A stretch of DNA of 64,000 bases from Cordylochernes scorpioides (GCA_030710605.1 CP092863.1:109105754-109169753), one strand, 5' to 3'. Counted from the stretch's first letter, positions 10,373 through 22,324 are shown. Numbers and translations: made by a program. The notes: generated by a model from the letters alone, not told the origin.

Positions 10373-10546
10373 GTGCCCCAGGTGGGAGGAGACTCGGAGG
10401 TGGGCGGGGAGAGGCTGACAGTGTCGGAGCCCCTCACTGTGGGGTCCAGACACCAGTGCTGCCACAGTCCGGAGGACCACCTGGTCCAGTCCGCCATAGA
10501 GCTGGAGGTCTGGAAGGAACGCCAGCAGGAGATCTTCAGGAAACAG
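10373..10546 (+). CDS. CEP120: CEP120 exon, start of C-terminal coiled coil
   Basis: Encodes VPQVGGDSEVGGERLTV followed by a helical end, AIELEVWKERQQEIFRKQ, which matches my recollection of where the vertebrate CEP120 coiled coil begins. CEP120 is a centriolar protein needed for centriole elongation and assembly; its C-terminal coiled coil targets it to centrioles. The 5' splice site is CAG|GTTGGT in phase 0 and joins in frame to 27535. The 3' splice site may be AG at 10371-10372 or at 10380-10381; both keep phase 0. The acceptor is weak because the minisatellite occupies the place of a pyrimidine tract. Confidence 0.82.
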
Positions 10547-10569
10547 GTTGGTAACTCCCTTAATGCTGC

Positions 10570-10705
10570 AATCTTTGGATTCTTTCCTTGCGGTATCCCC
10601 ACCATTGAGTGCATGTAAACCAAACAGAGCCTCTCTCTGGCACACTTGGAAGTGCACAAAAGTCAAACTGCTTTCCAAGTTGGATAATCATCTGGAATAA
10701 TGAGC
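10570..10705 (+). repeat. SINE body fragment
   Basis: GAGTGCATGTAAACCAAAC, CTCTGGCACACTTGGAAGTG and GTCAAACTGCTTTCC match the body of the SINE at 2089-2398. The tRNA head is absent. It starts about 25 bp after the exon donor. Confidence 0.6.
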
Positions 10706-10756
10706 TTCCTTCTTCTCCTTCAAAATTTTTCCCAACACCAATGTCTTTTCTAAACC

Positions 10757-10992
10757 ATTTTTACTCACGAATGATAGAGCACAATTTGGATTATAGATTA
10801 TAATACAATATAAGACCTAATCCAAATAATTTATTAGTGTGTGATGTTTCGGCAACAGCATTGTCACCCTCATCAGACAAAAGAATAAATGATTTTTTTT
10901 TTCTGATGATGGTGACAATGCTGTTGCCGAAACATCACACACTAATAAATTATTTGAATTAGGTCTTATTTTCTTGTATAATTTTTACTCAC
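10757..10992. repeat. M1 palindromic element with 12-bp flanking duplication
   Basis: ATTTTTACTCAC occurs at 10757-10768 and 10981-10992, flanking the palindrome exactly. Both halves have a hammerhead-like core: the left half read on the minus strand gives CTGATGAG, hairpin, GAAACATCACACAC, and the right half on the plus strand gives CTGATGATGG, hairpin, GAAACATCACACAC. Best-preserved long M1 copy in the window. Confidence 0.82.
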
Positions 10993-12214
10993 ATAGATAG
11001 ACAGATTATCAAAACCATTCAACTTATAATATCTCATACATGTGAGCTTCTTATTTTGCTTGATAAAAAGAATCACCTGAAAGCTTGTAAAAAAAAAAAA
11101 GAAAACTTAGCATTGATATACAGTAAAACCCCTCTAATACGAACCCTGGATATAACGAACCTTCCCTTATAACGAACCCACGCCGATTCCCAATTCCATT
11201 CCATTGAAAATACCATCGTTATATCGAACTTTGCGATTTTTAGAATAACGAAATACCCCTATAACGAACCTATTTCGGGTCCCAAAATGATAAAATCTAT
11301 TAAAAATACTATGCTTATAACGAACTTAGAATTGTAATTAAAAAAAAAAATTAAAAAACAAAATTTTGAGCATGTTTCAGCTTGCAGATCGCGATTTCAA
11401 AACAATAAATTTAGCGGCATTGTTTGTTTTGATTTTTGCATTTTATTTTTGCTGTATGTTGTATAAATTTTTACACATTATACTTTTTATTAAATAGAAT
11501 ATCTTTGCATCCATTAAATTTGAAATATAAAAAATGCAAATGGCTTCCAAAATGAAGAAAACAAAGGCATTTTAAAAACAAAAGCGTTATTTCTTTTTAA
11601 AAAACAGGCCATTTTCAGAACTTTTCAAAGTGAAACAACATAGGCAAAATGTTAAGAACATATTAAAATAAGAGAATATAAATTTTATATTATAAAAGAT
11701 AAAATATAAAGTTATTAAAAATTGTCACATAGAGGAATCAACCTCAACTTTTGCCGCGATCGCGATTGTACGTTTTAGGGCCAAAAAAGTTCAAATAAAC
11801 GGTCCCGTGTTGAAGCAAAAATTATTTTTATGCCATTAACTATGGTGATTTTAAAGTCAGCAATGTTTTGCATGACAGGTTAAAAAAAAAATCTAGACCT
11901 AGAAGAATATGTAGAAACATGAAATGGAAGAAAAACACTAACTTTATTTGAATGGTGCAATGCTTGGAAGAATGCTTTGAAACAACAAGGTATTAGAGCC
12001 ATTTTTTCAAGTAAATATTGTATTATATAATGTGATAATGATGTTTTAAAATCATTTCATATCTTTGAATATATATTTAATAAAACTTTGCCTAGGATTT
12101 GTCTTGATTTTTAACTTAGACATAGAGGTACATGTATGGCAATGATAAGAAGAACCTATCATCTAATGATTTCTATTATTATTCAGTATTAATGTAGGGA
12201 AATTGGTCAATTAA

Positions 12215-14685
12215 CACTTTGAGGAACATTGGTTTCACAACCCAAATAGCCCTGTGAACCAGGATAAAACTTGATTTTTTTAAAAAATCATATTTATAAA
12301 AATATATTACCTTGAACAGTGAAATTTGATGCTTGTATCAAAATATGTCTATAAAACACAAAAATATATGTTTATTGGCACTTTTTCAAAATAAAAAAAT
12401 AAAAAAAGAACTAAAAAAATGCAAACTGCCAAAAAAAAAACGCCACTGTTTGTAAAAAAAATAATTAGAGGAAATTATTAAAATTTTTACATTTATATAC
12501 ATTGTTATTCCCAGTACTTCATTTCTGCATGGTACTTTTCGAAGCACTCTCCAACGCAAAGTGGAATCTTGCATTGTTTGCACTCAAATCTGGTGTCCTT
12601 CCGGGCTGCCTTCCCAGTCTTGTGCTTTGCACTATCTGCACAAACTTTGCACCTTCTTTGCACTGCTTTTCCACTTTCTGGGGCTATTTTATAGCAGTAG
12701 TGCTTCCCAAGTAGCCTGGCAACATCAGTTTTCGAAGTTGTTTCTTTTTCAGAGTGTTCAATGCTTGCCTGATTGAGCAACTCCCCACCGACAGCCAGAT
12801 AGAAGTCCTTCAGACTTATTTTTTTATTAGGATTTGCTTTATTGTAAATGATGTTGCCATTTACAAAACAAAGTGAAAAAAGATGGAAGAATATTTTTTT
12901 CCACCATTTCAATGTTTTCCTGCTAAAAGAATAATATGCCATCATCTGATCGCTCCGGTCCACTCCTACCTTCCCCTTGTTGTAATCGATGACAGCATCA
13001 GGCTTGAACAACTCTTCTCTGGTTGGGGTTTTGGGCTTGACTGGCATCATTTTACCTTCATGGACAGTGGAGAGCATGAAAACATCTCTAACATCTTTCC
13101 ATTTGATGGCTAAAAGATGCTTTCTTCTCATCTTTATAATATCTCCTCTCTTTAGTTTTTGGGAAAATTCGGTTTTTGGCATCGTTTTCCTGGAAGGCAT
13201 AACTGTGCCAACAGCTAGGGTCTTTTTTTCCCAAAGTTTATCAAATAACTCAGGAGAGGAAAACCACCTATCAAAATAGATATGATAGCCTTGTCCATAA
13301 AACCTCTTTGCCAGCCTGTCCACGAGGTTCGGAATGGAGTTGTGCTCTGGCTGCTCAGGATCCTTGCCAGTGTAGATATCAAGATTGTAAGCGTATCCAG
13401 ATACAGCTTCACAAATCTGGAATATCTTGATGCCATATTTATGAGGTTTTCCTTTTATATACACTCGAAAACCCACACGTCCTCTGAATGGACACATCGC
13501 CTCATCAATAGTGAGATTTTGCTGAGGAGTGTAGGCATTCCCAAAAGAATATATGAGGGATTCCAAAACTGGTCTTATTTTGAAGAGTCTGTCATGCCCT
13601 GGTTTTCCATATTCAATGTATTTTGAATTGTCATTCAAATGTAGCATTGACAAAATTCTCATAAATAGTGTCCTTGGCATATTTATGGACTGGCAAAAGG
13701 CATTCTTCAGGAATCCGTGAGTAGACCAGTAGTCTTTCATCCCAGGCTTCTTCACCAAAGACATGTGTATGATGACACAGAAAAAGAGCTTTATCTGTGC
13801 CACTGACACAGCCTTCCACTTAGCCAGCATGCCATGAGGCTTGAGAGGACCCTTCTTGGACTCCCGATCAATAATACTCCTGGCATATCGGTTTGTTTCC
13901 TCTTTGATGCTTTTGAAAATATTCTCTGTAAAGAAGAGACTGAACGCATCAAATGGTGAGGAAACATCCCCCACTAAATTTAGTCCAGGGCGGGCGGTGA
14001 AAGGGGGAGGAGTTGGGGGCGAGGGATCAACTTTCCTCCAGATGCCGGCGGCAACATTGGAGCCAGCGGCGGCAGTGGACGTGTCCCGACATGTCGTCAG
14101 CATGCGAACTGGAGCTACTTCTAATCGCGGCCGTTTAGCAGGAATTTCTTCCCTTTCTTCCTCCTCAAATTCTAATTCATCGGAGGCTGAATTTTCGTAA
14201 TCAGGATCCTTCACTTCATCATCAATTTCTGAGCCAGAATCGTAAAGATATTCAAGAATATCTTGAATGTCTTCATCTAAATGAACTTCTGATCCCAAAC
14301 CTTTTGAAGTGCTAGGTTGATCCAAAGGATTCATTTCAATAACGTTATGAAATTAGAGGCAAAATAACTTAGAAAAAAAATGAGCGAAAAGAGATTAGAG
14401 ATAACAAAAACAAACTTGCCTGTTATCAGTTTGTCAGCAAGCTAGCCAATGAGATTGAGCAACAGATGACTAATTTTTTTGCCTGCCAACAGTATCGTCC
14501 TGACATCTAGTGATCATTTTTGTAACTATTCATGATAGGCCGATGATTTGCCGAAGAGATTTCTTGATGTACTGCGTTCTATGATATTCTATTGATTTTT
14601 AAAGTGCCGCGACGTATAAAAACGGGGTTGGTCCGCTAGGCTTAATAGCTTATGACGTATAAAAACGGCGTTGGTCTTCAAAGTG
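12215..14685 (-). mobile_element. Complete piggyBac transposon
   Basis: Bounded by TTAA at 12211-12214 and 14686-14689, the obligate piggyBac target. Short inverted termini CACTTTGA follow each TTAA. A subterminal direct repeat, GACGTATAAAAACGG followed by (G/C)GTTGGTC, occurs twice on the right (about 14610 and 14653). It encloses one intact transposase frame. Termini, target and intact frame together indicate a potentially functional copy. Confidence 0.9.
12505..14334 (-). CDS. piggyBac transposase
   Basis: An intact 609-residue protein, close to the usual piggyBac length (about 580-610). The acidic N-terminal region (1-70) is followed by the DDE core. Catalytic Asp residues fit D277 (LTIDEAM), D355 (HIYFDRWFSS) and D459 (KVGVDRSDQM). 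The C-terminus has a Cys-rich zinc-binding domain (CKVCADS, CKQCKIPLCVGEC) of the kind that binds the transposon ends. It would cut and paste its element at TTAA in the nucleus. Start chosen at the first ATG, 351 bp inside the right terminus. No stops or frameshifts seen. It sits inside the T1 element, opposite to CEP120. Confidence 0.95.
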   Translation of the reverse strand: MNPLDQPSTSKGLGSEVHLDEDIQDILEYLYDSGSEIDDEVKDPDYENSASDELEFEEEEREEIPAKRPRLEVAPVRMLTTCRDTSTAAAGSNVAAGIWRKVDPSPPTPPPFTARPGLNLVGDVSSPFDAFSLFFTENIFKSIKEETNRYARSIIDRESKKGPLKPHGMLAKWKAVSVAQIKLFFCVIIHMSLVKKPGMKDYWSTHGFLKNAFCQSINMPRTLFMRILSMLHLNDNSKYIEYGKPGHDRLFKIRPVLESLIYSFGNAYTPQQNLTIDEAMCPFRGRVGFRVYIKGKPHKYGIKIFQICEAVSGYAYNLDIYTGKDPEQPEHNSIPNLVDRLAKRFYGQGYHIYFDRWFSSPELFDKLWEKKTLAVGTVMPSRKTMPKTEFSQKLKRGDIIKMRRKHLLAIKWKDVRDVFMLSTVHEGKMMPVKPKTPTREELFKPDAVIDYNKGKVGVDRSDQMMAYYSFSRKTLKWWKKIFFHLFSLCFVNGNIIYNKANPNKKISLKDFYLAVGGELLNQASIEHSEKETTSKTDVARLLGKHYCYKIAPESGKAVQRRCKVCADSAKHKTGKAARKDTRFECKQCKIPLCVGECFEKYHAEMKYWE

Positions 14686-14875
14686 TTAAGAGAATTAAAA
14701 TAAAGTGACCACTATTTAGAGGCAGCCTCTTCTTGTGTGTATGGCTGTTTTTTAATTATACAGTCTAAAATTTTTGAAAAGTAAAAAAAATGGCCAAACC
14801 GTGGCTATGGTAAACCGTGGTATAGTGAACCAAAAGCTCTATCCCATTGGGGTTCACTATAGAGGGGTTTTACTG

Positions 14876-14893
14876 TATATATATATATATATA
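14876..14893. repeat. TA microsatellite, Gypsy target
   Basis: Run of TA between the T1 right end and the Gypsy LTR. A similar TA run follows the other LTR at 22325-22340, so the Gypsy target duplication (probably TATA or similar) is hidden in it. Confidence 0.6.
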
Positions 14894-15657
14894 TGTGATA
14901 AAGAGTTGCTGTCGACTTATCCGTGATGAGATCCTGTCGACTCTCGCTATAAGCTGTGGTAACCGGTGGTCAAACCTGTAGTAGCCGAGAGGGACAGTCA
15001 GGGCGTGGAGAGTTTTCCAGTACCTCTCTGCACTTTGGAAGACCTTTAACACTTTTCACAGAGTACAGGCAGTCGTGGTCGAGGCAGAGTGGAAAGCTTG
15101 GGAATGTCCACACACACAAAACGAAGAGACACAGCTGTAGTAGGAAAGTTCCATGAACAGATAGGAGTTGAGCTAAGCAAGATGGAGTTAGAAGTGTTCT
15201 TACTGTTTTACATGGCGATAAGGTGGTCCTGGCTAAGACCGACAAGGGCTCACGCCGACGGTGAAAGGGGTGACTGCTGACTAACTCCGCTCGGCTAAAA
15301 CCGAGGTGTTTATATACCATTCCCGAGGAGGGGGGGGAGTTGGACTTTAAACGTCTGCGGCATTCCGCACCCTTTGGACCAGATGGCAACGGGCTGCCGA
15401 ATTCCTTTTCAGGGTTGTTGGATTTCTCTCTCGATTTTAGACGTTTTTGAAATTATCAATCTTGCTTTAACTCAGCTCTTAATCTATTACATAGTTTTAT
15501 TTATTTGTCTTTAGTTTGTACAAAGTACATTACATAAGGTGATGCAATGACACAGATTAATCATGCATATAATTATTTATAGATGTGTTTCTATATACAA
15601 CATGACAATCTTGTTATAAGTAATTATACAATATAGGGTTGTTGGTTTAAATTACCA
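14894..15657 (-). repeat. Gypsy 3' LTR (element on minus strand)
   Basis: 764 bp; on the plus strand it begins TGTGATAAAGAG and ends AAATTACCA, giving TG...CA ends. Short frames inside it in both directions are chance. Confidence 0.92.
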
Positions 15658-17313
15658 TAGATGAGCCCCGGGAGTGAAAGGGTTTATCCGGGTAAAGCCT
15701 CTCTAACACAGGTAAGTAATTAAAATTTCTTTTAATTAATTTAAACTGTGAGGGTTAAAAAGGGCTATAACAAGATGTTTTGTTTGGATATATCTGCAAA
15801 TTATAAAAAATACAACTTATGTTTAATTTAAAAGTTATGATATTCATATAAAAGAGAAATTAAGATAAAACCTTTGTTTGATAAAAAATAATGATGATAA
15901 AAATAAAATCATGTTCTAAGAGATTGTTGGCGGGCGTTGGAAAGGGTTAGGGGTTAAAGAATAAGCAATTGTAAGTATTACACGGGTAATCAAATATTTA
16001 GATCCAGGTGCAAAGCGAGGATATAGACTTGTGCGTCTTCCGAGGCAATGTTTCACCTGTGATCCTGTATAAGGGTTACAGTGCTTTGTCACAATTGTAG
16101 GGTTATTGGGTTGAAAAGTTGTTGAAGAACAAGTTGTTCATTAATATGATTGAAAGGGGTGAAATAGAGTCATGCGTTAAGTAGAATTGTTGTAGCGACA
16201 GTAGGTGATCTGACTTGACTTAAAATCAAAGGTTGATTGTGGTCCGCTAGAGCTAAAAAAATTGTGAGTTGTGAACGCTTTGTGTTTGCGTTGGTGATTT
16301 GTGCTCTGCGGATGATTGAAGTAAACTTTTGAGACGTGTTCAGGCCAGAAGTTGGGATTTTTACATCTGGGGAACTTTGTTCAAGTAGTTTGTTGAAATT
16401 ACGAAATCAAAAATTGTCAAGCAGTACTATCGTTTTTCTACGTTGATGTGAAGCAATGACTGAGAAGATAGTAGTGTAAAGTACACTGAAGTGGTTAGAG
16501 AAATAGATTTTTGTATGCCCGAAAGTTAATGATAACATAGTCATTTTATAAAAAGGTATAAAACAAATATAAAATGAATAAAATATAGAAATATCATTGT
16601 GGTTGAATAAAGTTTAAGTGGATAAAATCAAACAATCAATATATAAAAGTGATAATAATGCAGAATTAAAGTGATTGTTGACAACAAATAAATCTTTTGT
16701 AATACTAAAATAATATTATGAAAATAAAAGTAAAATTGATTTTTTTGAAATAATGTTGGATTAAAAACTTGTGATTATATAATTGAAAGGTAAAAAATAA
16801 AAAATTAAATATTTTATACAAAAAAAAAAAACAGAATATAATTATAGACCATTACAATGATTAGATGAAGGTTTGGTAGAGGAATGGGACAAAATTTTTC
16901 TTCTAAAAACAAGTTACAAATGTTGTGTGTAACTAGTTCATATCCCTTTAGTATGTCAGCCAACTAGCGGTGATTACGTCCATTTTTACGACCGGGGTGC
17001 GATGTTTTGGAAGGGGGAGATATGGGGGAAGTCTGCGGCTCACTGGCTTGAAATTCTTTCTCTCCTAGTTTGGATCTGTGTGAAAGAGAGTAAGTAAGTA
17101 AGTAATACCTATCCAAATGGGTTGGTGTAGAGTATGTAGATAGAATTGGTTTGTGAATTTAACGGGAAATTTTCTGGTCGTTACTTGAGGTTTGTTTTAA
17201 AACGATCGCTATTAAATAAATCTGGATTTAAATGTAGGAATGGCTGGGAAGTTTGAGGCGGTATAATTCGGTAAAGTTGCGTTTCGAAGATATCTGGAGT
17301 CAAATGTTTGAAT
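15658..17313 (-). other. Gypsy 3' internal region without coding
   Basis: AT-rich sequence between the end of integrase and the 3' LTR. No frame above 60 codons and no envelope-like segment seen. This could be a long 3' untranslated region or an eroded third gene. Confidence 0.5.
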
Positions 17314-20300
17314 TCACTGAGATATACATCTGGGGACATTCGCTGTGGGTCTTGAATAAATCGGGTGTGTGGAGGTGTAATGTATAGAACATTCTCTGTA
17401 ATATTTTAATTTATTGACATGTATGGTGTCACTGTCTCTATTGAGAGGTTGATTGGGGCGATCTATTCGAACGACATTGGGTGATATTATTTCAATTACT
17501 GTGTATGGTCCAGTAAAATATGGTGCTAATTTACCTGTGTCGGGGTGTCTATAATTTTTGACCAAAACAAGATCATTCACTTCGAAATGTGGTGTTCTGT
17601 GCTGCTTATCAAATGTTTCTTTATCTTTTTAATGCTTATTTTGGGTACGAGAGCGTGCTATCTCTCTAGCTCTAGTTTTTTCGGGATATGGGTTAAGATG
17701 AGTTCTTAGATCTGGGGGGACAACATTGAACATTAAGTAGGTGGGTGGAAAACTTGTGACAGAATGGGGTGTGTTATTGTACGTCTGAGTGATGCGTTTA
17801 ACAAGTTGAGTCCAGGAAGCTTTTGGATTTTCTAGATAAGCTAGTCTGAGTTTGCCTGTAATGGTGGCATTTAAGCGTTCTATTAAACCGTTTGCCTGTG
17901 GGTTATTGCTTGTGGTGAGCAGGGGTTGTATACCATGTGTTATTAGAAATTTACGGAATTTTTCTGAGGTAAAAGCGGGCGCTCTGTCAGATAACAGGCA
18001 TTTTGGAAATCCTTGTTGTAATGCAGTCTTGAGGGTTTGTATGTATGTTAGGGTACTGGTGGACTTCGATTGAAAGGTCCAAGCATATCGTGTTAAATGG
18101 TCCACTATTACGTGTAGATATGTTTTGGAGTGTCCATATTTCGAAAATCCAGCTATGGTATCTATAGAGATTAAGTCGAATGGTTGTTGAGGTGGTGGAA
18201 TTTGTCCGAGGGCACCATAGGGTTTACCTTTGGGCCTTTTAATGATTTGGCAGGTGTGACACGACCTGACAAATTTTTCTATAGATTTAAAGATACCTTT
18301 CCACAGTAGTACTGGGTAGTAATTATGCGGGTCATCTGAGAGATGCCTGGGTGGTTATATTCTTGGTGAACTTTGTTCATGAGAGTATATTGCAGGGTTT
18401 CGAGAATTATTATTTTAGTTACACCTTTTCGGGTAATGGTATGTAAGCCGTTTGTATCAATGTTGAATGTGGATGCTGTTGGTTGATGCTGTTTTATAAT
18501 ATCAGTGATAAATCCTACAAAGGGGTTTCGTGACAGTAAATCTGCCTCGTACTGTTGGCTGCCTTTGAGGTAGTGGATTTCGTAATTATAGGTAGATAGT
18601 CTCAGGCTCCATCTAAAGAGTCGTCCTGACGGATTTTTTATAGTTTTAAGCCATTGTAAAGCTTGGTGATCTGTGTATATGGTAAATTTTATACCGGTGA
18701 GGTATATTCGGAATTTGTCTACACTTTCGACGATGGCGAGGCACTCGAGTTCGGAAACGGTGTAGTTTCTCTCGTGTGCTCTAAGGGCGCAGCTGAAATA
18801 TTGTACAGGATGTACTTGTCCGTCTGGATGCACCTGTTTGAGTATGCCGGCGATCCCTTGGGTGGATGCGTCGCAATAAAGGCGGCATGGTAAACCGACT
18901 TGATACAAGTGTAGTACTGGTTTACTGGTTAAACTCTCTTTGAGAGTGGTGAAAGCTTGTTGACAGTCTTGGTCCCAATTCCATTTTACATCCTTTTTAA
19001 GTAGTTTATTTAAAGGTGTTCGTAAGCGGGCATAATCTGCTATAAACTTATTATAAACGTTTACTGCTCCTAAAAATGATTGTAGTGTTTTTTGATTGGT
19101 AGGTGGTTTGATGGCATTTATGGTATCAAGGTTGCGCGTCTGTGGTGTATAAGTACCTGCGGTAACAGTGTGTCCTAAGAAATCTATATTTGTTTTAAAA
19201 AAATGAACATTTATTATAATTGAGTGTGATGTTTTCGAGTTGACACACCGTTAGAAATTGTTGTAGGTGTTGTAGATGATCCTCTAAGGTGTCAGAAAAA
19301 ATAATGAAATCGTCGAAGTAATGGGTAACAAAATTTAGTTTATATTTTTGCATGACCTGGTTTATGGCACGATGGTATATCTGTGGCGAATTTTTAAATC
19401 CGTAAGGAAGTCTACAAAATTCGTACTGACTATCTAACGTCACGAAAGCTAGTAGATTACGTGAGTTAGGTTCTATTTCCACTTGCCAATATGCGGATGC
19501 TATATCTACAGAAGAGTAGTATTTGGCTTTCGACAATTTATCAAGAATGGTTTCTATTAAAGATAAAGGATGTACGTCTGGAGCGATGATTTCATTGAGT
19601 TTTCTGTAATCAATACAGAAACGTTTCGTTTTGTCACGTTTCGTAACGAGAGTTATTGGACTGGCATAAGGTGAGACTGACGGGGTAATAATTCCATGTT
19701 GGAGCATTTGCTCTATTTGGGTTTGTATTCCTTGTTGGTCGTGTAGTGGCACTCTATATGGGCATAATGCTATTATTTTTTCTTTGGTGGTATTGATTTT
19801 TACCAGTGGTATGTTCAATTTGGGCACGTTGTATTTGTTAGTAGAGAACACATGCGAGAATTCATATAGAATTCGGTGAAGTTCGTGTGGACAATGTTCT
19901 AAATGAGGTGCCGCATTAGAAGGTATAGATAACTCAATATCATGAGCAGGAGATGTAGGGGATGATACAACAGTGGGGGAAAATATAGGGGCAGGCTCCG
20001 CCACATGTAAACAAGACTGGTTCGAGGGGAGGGTGGTAAAAATAGCTGTTTCCCTCGGTTGATTGGGACATAAATCCTCTTTGCGCTTGGTGAACTTATA
20101 GACATTTGTTGGGAGAGCATCATTATTTTGATAAATTTGGAGATTATTAAAATCTACAATTAATTTAAATATTTTAAGAGTATTAATAGATAAAATACCA
20201 AAAGGTAGTGAAGCTTCTACTATAAAAAATTTTAGTTTTTGGGTGAGGTTACCGATTTTAAGTTTTAAAAAAATATATCCAAGGGTATTTACATTGTGGG

Positions 20301-20475
20301 CTATTGCATTTATAGTTAAACTGTACTGATGGATAATAATTTTATATGGTAATCTATTTTCTATGGTTCTTAAAATATCCAAGTTAAGTATGTTAATAGA
20401 TGCTCCCGTGTCTATTAAAAAGGGAAAATTTACATTTGGTGACAGTTCAGTCCATATTATTAGCTTTTCAACGAA
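17314..20475 (-). pseudogene. Gypsy pol (protease-RT-RNase H-integrase), disrupted
   Basis: Protease motif FLIDTGASINIL (near 20400), RT with HYFDDFIIFS (near 19315), RNase H (18500-18890, YCDASTQGIAG), integrase zinc region near 18330, and the integrase core with VDHLTRYAW, LLSDRAPAF and NGLIERLNA (17629-18105), then the C-terminus to 17314. Three lesions in pol: a frameshift at the T-run near 19195-19201, a frameshift near 18279-18295, and an in-frame TAA at 17629-17631. Pol overlaps gag in the +1 frame near 20463-20475, at a T-run just before the gag stop, so the normal element probably used +1 frameshifting. Not functional as it stands. Confidence 0.92.
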
Positions 20476-21466
20476 AAAAGGTTGCAGGTTTTCCTACTGT
20501 TGGGTTGCTCGCGGGGCTTGTAGAGTCGTCTTGGCTTGCAGCTTGGACTTGGGGAACATGGCTCGGAGATTGGACCTTGGGCCGGGTGTGGGTACCACGT
20601 TTTGGTACAGTGGTTGTGCGTGGTCTGGCACTGTAAACTGGGCGTGTTCGGCTCTGTGGGAACCGTTGTTCACACTGGGAGTGCCAGTGCATAGCATTGC
20701 AATACTTGCAAGGCGAGGGTGGCGGTGTAACTTGGTACGTTACACGTGATGACCGCTGGTTGTTGTATCGCGGTGGTGGGTTGTGGTAGGTTGGGTGTGG
20801 AGCCTTGTCTACTTGGCGCTGGTACACTGCACTGGTGGCACACTGAGTTCCTCTTATTCTTGACACTAGGTCGAACCATTCCTTAATGGTGTTTGGCTGC
20901 ACAGTTGCGATTAATCGCTGGTCTGCGAAAGGTAGTCCGTCCGTCAGAGACTCTATTAATATGTCGGTGGGTAGGTTCAATTTCATGCCCATTGCCGTTT
21001 TGTTTTGGTAGTAGTCTTCTAGGGACATTTGGGGTGTCAATTTGATGGCCAAAAAGTGTGCAAACGACGCTTCTGTCGTTGCTGGGAATAAGTCTATCAG
21101 TATCTGGCGAGCATCATTATAAAATAACCTATCTAACCGTAGGCTTCGGAAATATTGGAGTGGCTTACCTTGCAGGTAGCAGGGTAACTTGTGTAGGCGG
21201 TCCGTGTAGGTCAGTTCCGCTCAGTCTGCTTGGGCATCGAAGTTGTCGAAAAAGCTTTGGGCTTCAAAGGTACCATCGTATGGACTCACGTCTATCTCCC
21301 TAGGAGATCGGGCGACCTGCAGCTTACTCAGGGCATCGGCGATCTGTGTCAGCGGGTCTGTGGAGGTACCTTGGGGCGGCGACGTTTCCTCCTCTTCAAA
21401 TGTCGTCTCTTGTTTGGGGACAGGTTGCTCGGCAGTATCGTTGGACGGGTTGGTTTGTTCCTTCAT
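20468..21466 (-). pseudogene. Gypsy gag, interrupted by one stop
   Basis: One frame runs from the ATG at 21466 to the stop at 20468, broken only by an in-frame TGA at 21221-21223. The N-terminal part is acidic and Pro/Thr-rich. The middle has the capsid-like stretch LEDYYQNKTAMGMKLNL. The C-terminal part has one zinc knuckle of form CX2CX3HX4C (CKYCNAMHWHSQC), then a basic Pro/Ser-rich tail. The family role is RNA packaging in virus-like particles. Confidence 0.85.
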
Positions 21467-21554
21467 CTTGGCTCTTTCTCTCTTTTCTATCTGGACAGTC
21501 TTCTTACCTTCTTCGCTGTGGTGTCCTTCGTTTGGGTTATCCTGTCGGCTTAGA

Positions 21555-22324
21555 TGTGATAAAGAGTTGCTGTCGACTTATCCGTGATGAGATCCTGTCG
21601 ACTCTCGCTATAAGCTGTGGTAACCGGTGGTCAAACCTGTAGTAGCCGAGAGGGACAGTCAGGGCGTGGAGAGTTTTCCAGTACCTCTCTGCACTTTGGA
21701 AGACCTTTAACAGTTTTCACAGAGTGGTCGAGGCAGTCGTGGTCGAGGCAGAGTGGAAAGCTTGGGAATGTCCACACACACAAAACGAAGAGACACAGCT
21801 GTAGTAGGAAAGTTCCATGAACAGATAGGAGTTGAGCTAAGCAAGATGGAGTTAGAAGGGTTCTTACTGTTTTACATGGCGATAAGGTGGTCCTGGCTAA
21901 GACCGACAAAGGCTCACGCCGACGGTGAAAGGGGTGACTGCTGACTAACTCCGCTCGGCTAAAACCGAGGTGTTTATATACCATTTTCCCGAGGAGGGGG
22001 GGGGAGTTGGACTTTAAACATCTGCGGCATACCGCACCCTTTGGACCAGATGGCAACGGGCTGCCGAATTCCTTTTCAGGGTTGTTGGATTTCTCTCTCG
22101 ATTTTAGACGTTTTTGAACTTATCAATCTTGCTTTAACTCAGCTCTTAATCTATTACATAGTTTTATTTATTTGTCTTTAGTTTGTACAAAGTACATTAC
22201 ATATGGTGATGCAATGACACAGATTAATCATGCATATAATTATTTATAGATGTGTTTCTATATACAACATGACAATCTTGTTATAAGTAATTATACAATA
22301 TAGGGTTGTTGGTTTAAATTACCA
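21555..22324 (-). repeat. Gypsy 5' LTR (element on minus strand)
   Basis: 770 bp. Differs from 14894-15657 by, for example, GGTCGAGGCAG versus ACAGGCAG near 21727, single-base changes, and a 2-3 base length change before CCCGAGGAGG. Confidence 0.92.

Larger units (their letters stand above)
11121..14875. mobile_element. Tigger/pogo-type DNA element (T1) carrying a nested piggyBac
   Basis: Ends are inverted: CAGTAAAACCCCTCTA at 11121, and its complement ending ACTG at 14875, each next to TA. The internal sequence on the left (GAACCCTGGATATAACGAACC, CCCCTATAACGAACC) reappears at 34779 in a second copy. Without the piggyBac (12211-14689) it would be about 1.3 kb and has no transposase frame of its own, so it was non-autonomous. 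CAGT(A/G)(A/G)AACC ends with TA duplications are typical of the pogo/Tigger branch of Tc1/mariner. Confidence 0.8.
14894..22324 (-). mobile_element. Decayed Ty3/Gypsy retrotransposon
   Basis: Two LTRs (14894-15657 and 21555-22324) enclose gag and pol remnants read on the minus strand. On that strand the order is 5' LTR, gag, protease, RT, RNase H, integrase, about 1.65 kb without coding, 3' LTR: the normal Gypsy order. The LTRs differ by several substitutions and small indels, so it is older than the BEL elements nearby. The coding part has at least four disabling changes. Confidence 0.93.

Noticed and set aside
12561-14200. Plus-strand frames opposite the piggyBac transposase
   Set aside because: Shadow frames of a well-supported coding sequence.
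15658-17313. Envelope gene in the Gypsy element
   Set aside because: No frame above 60 codons, and no signal peptide or membrane segment visible.
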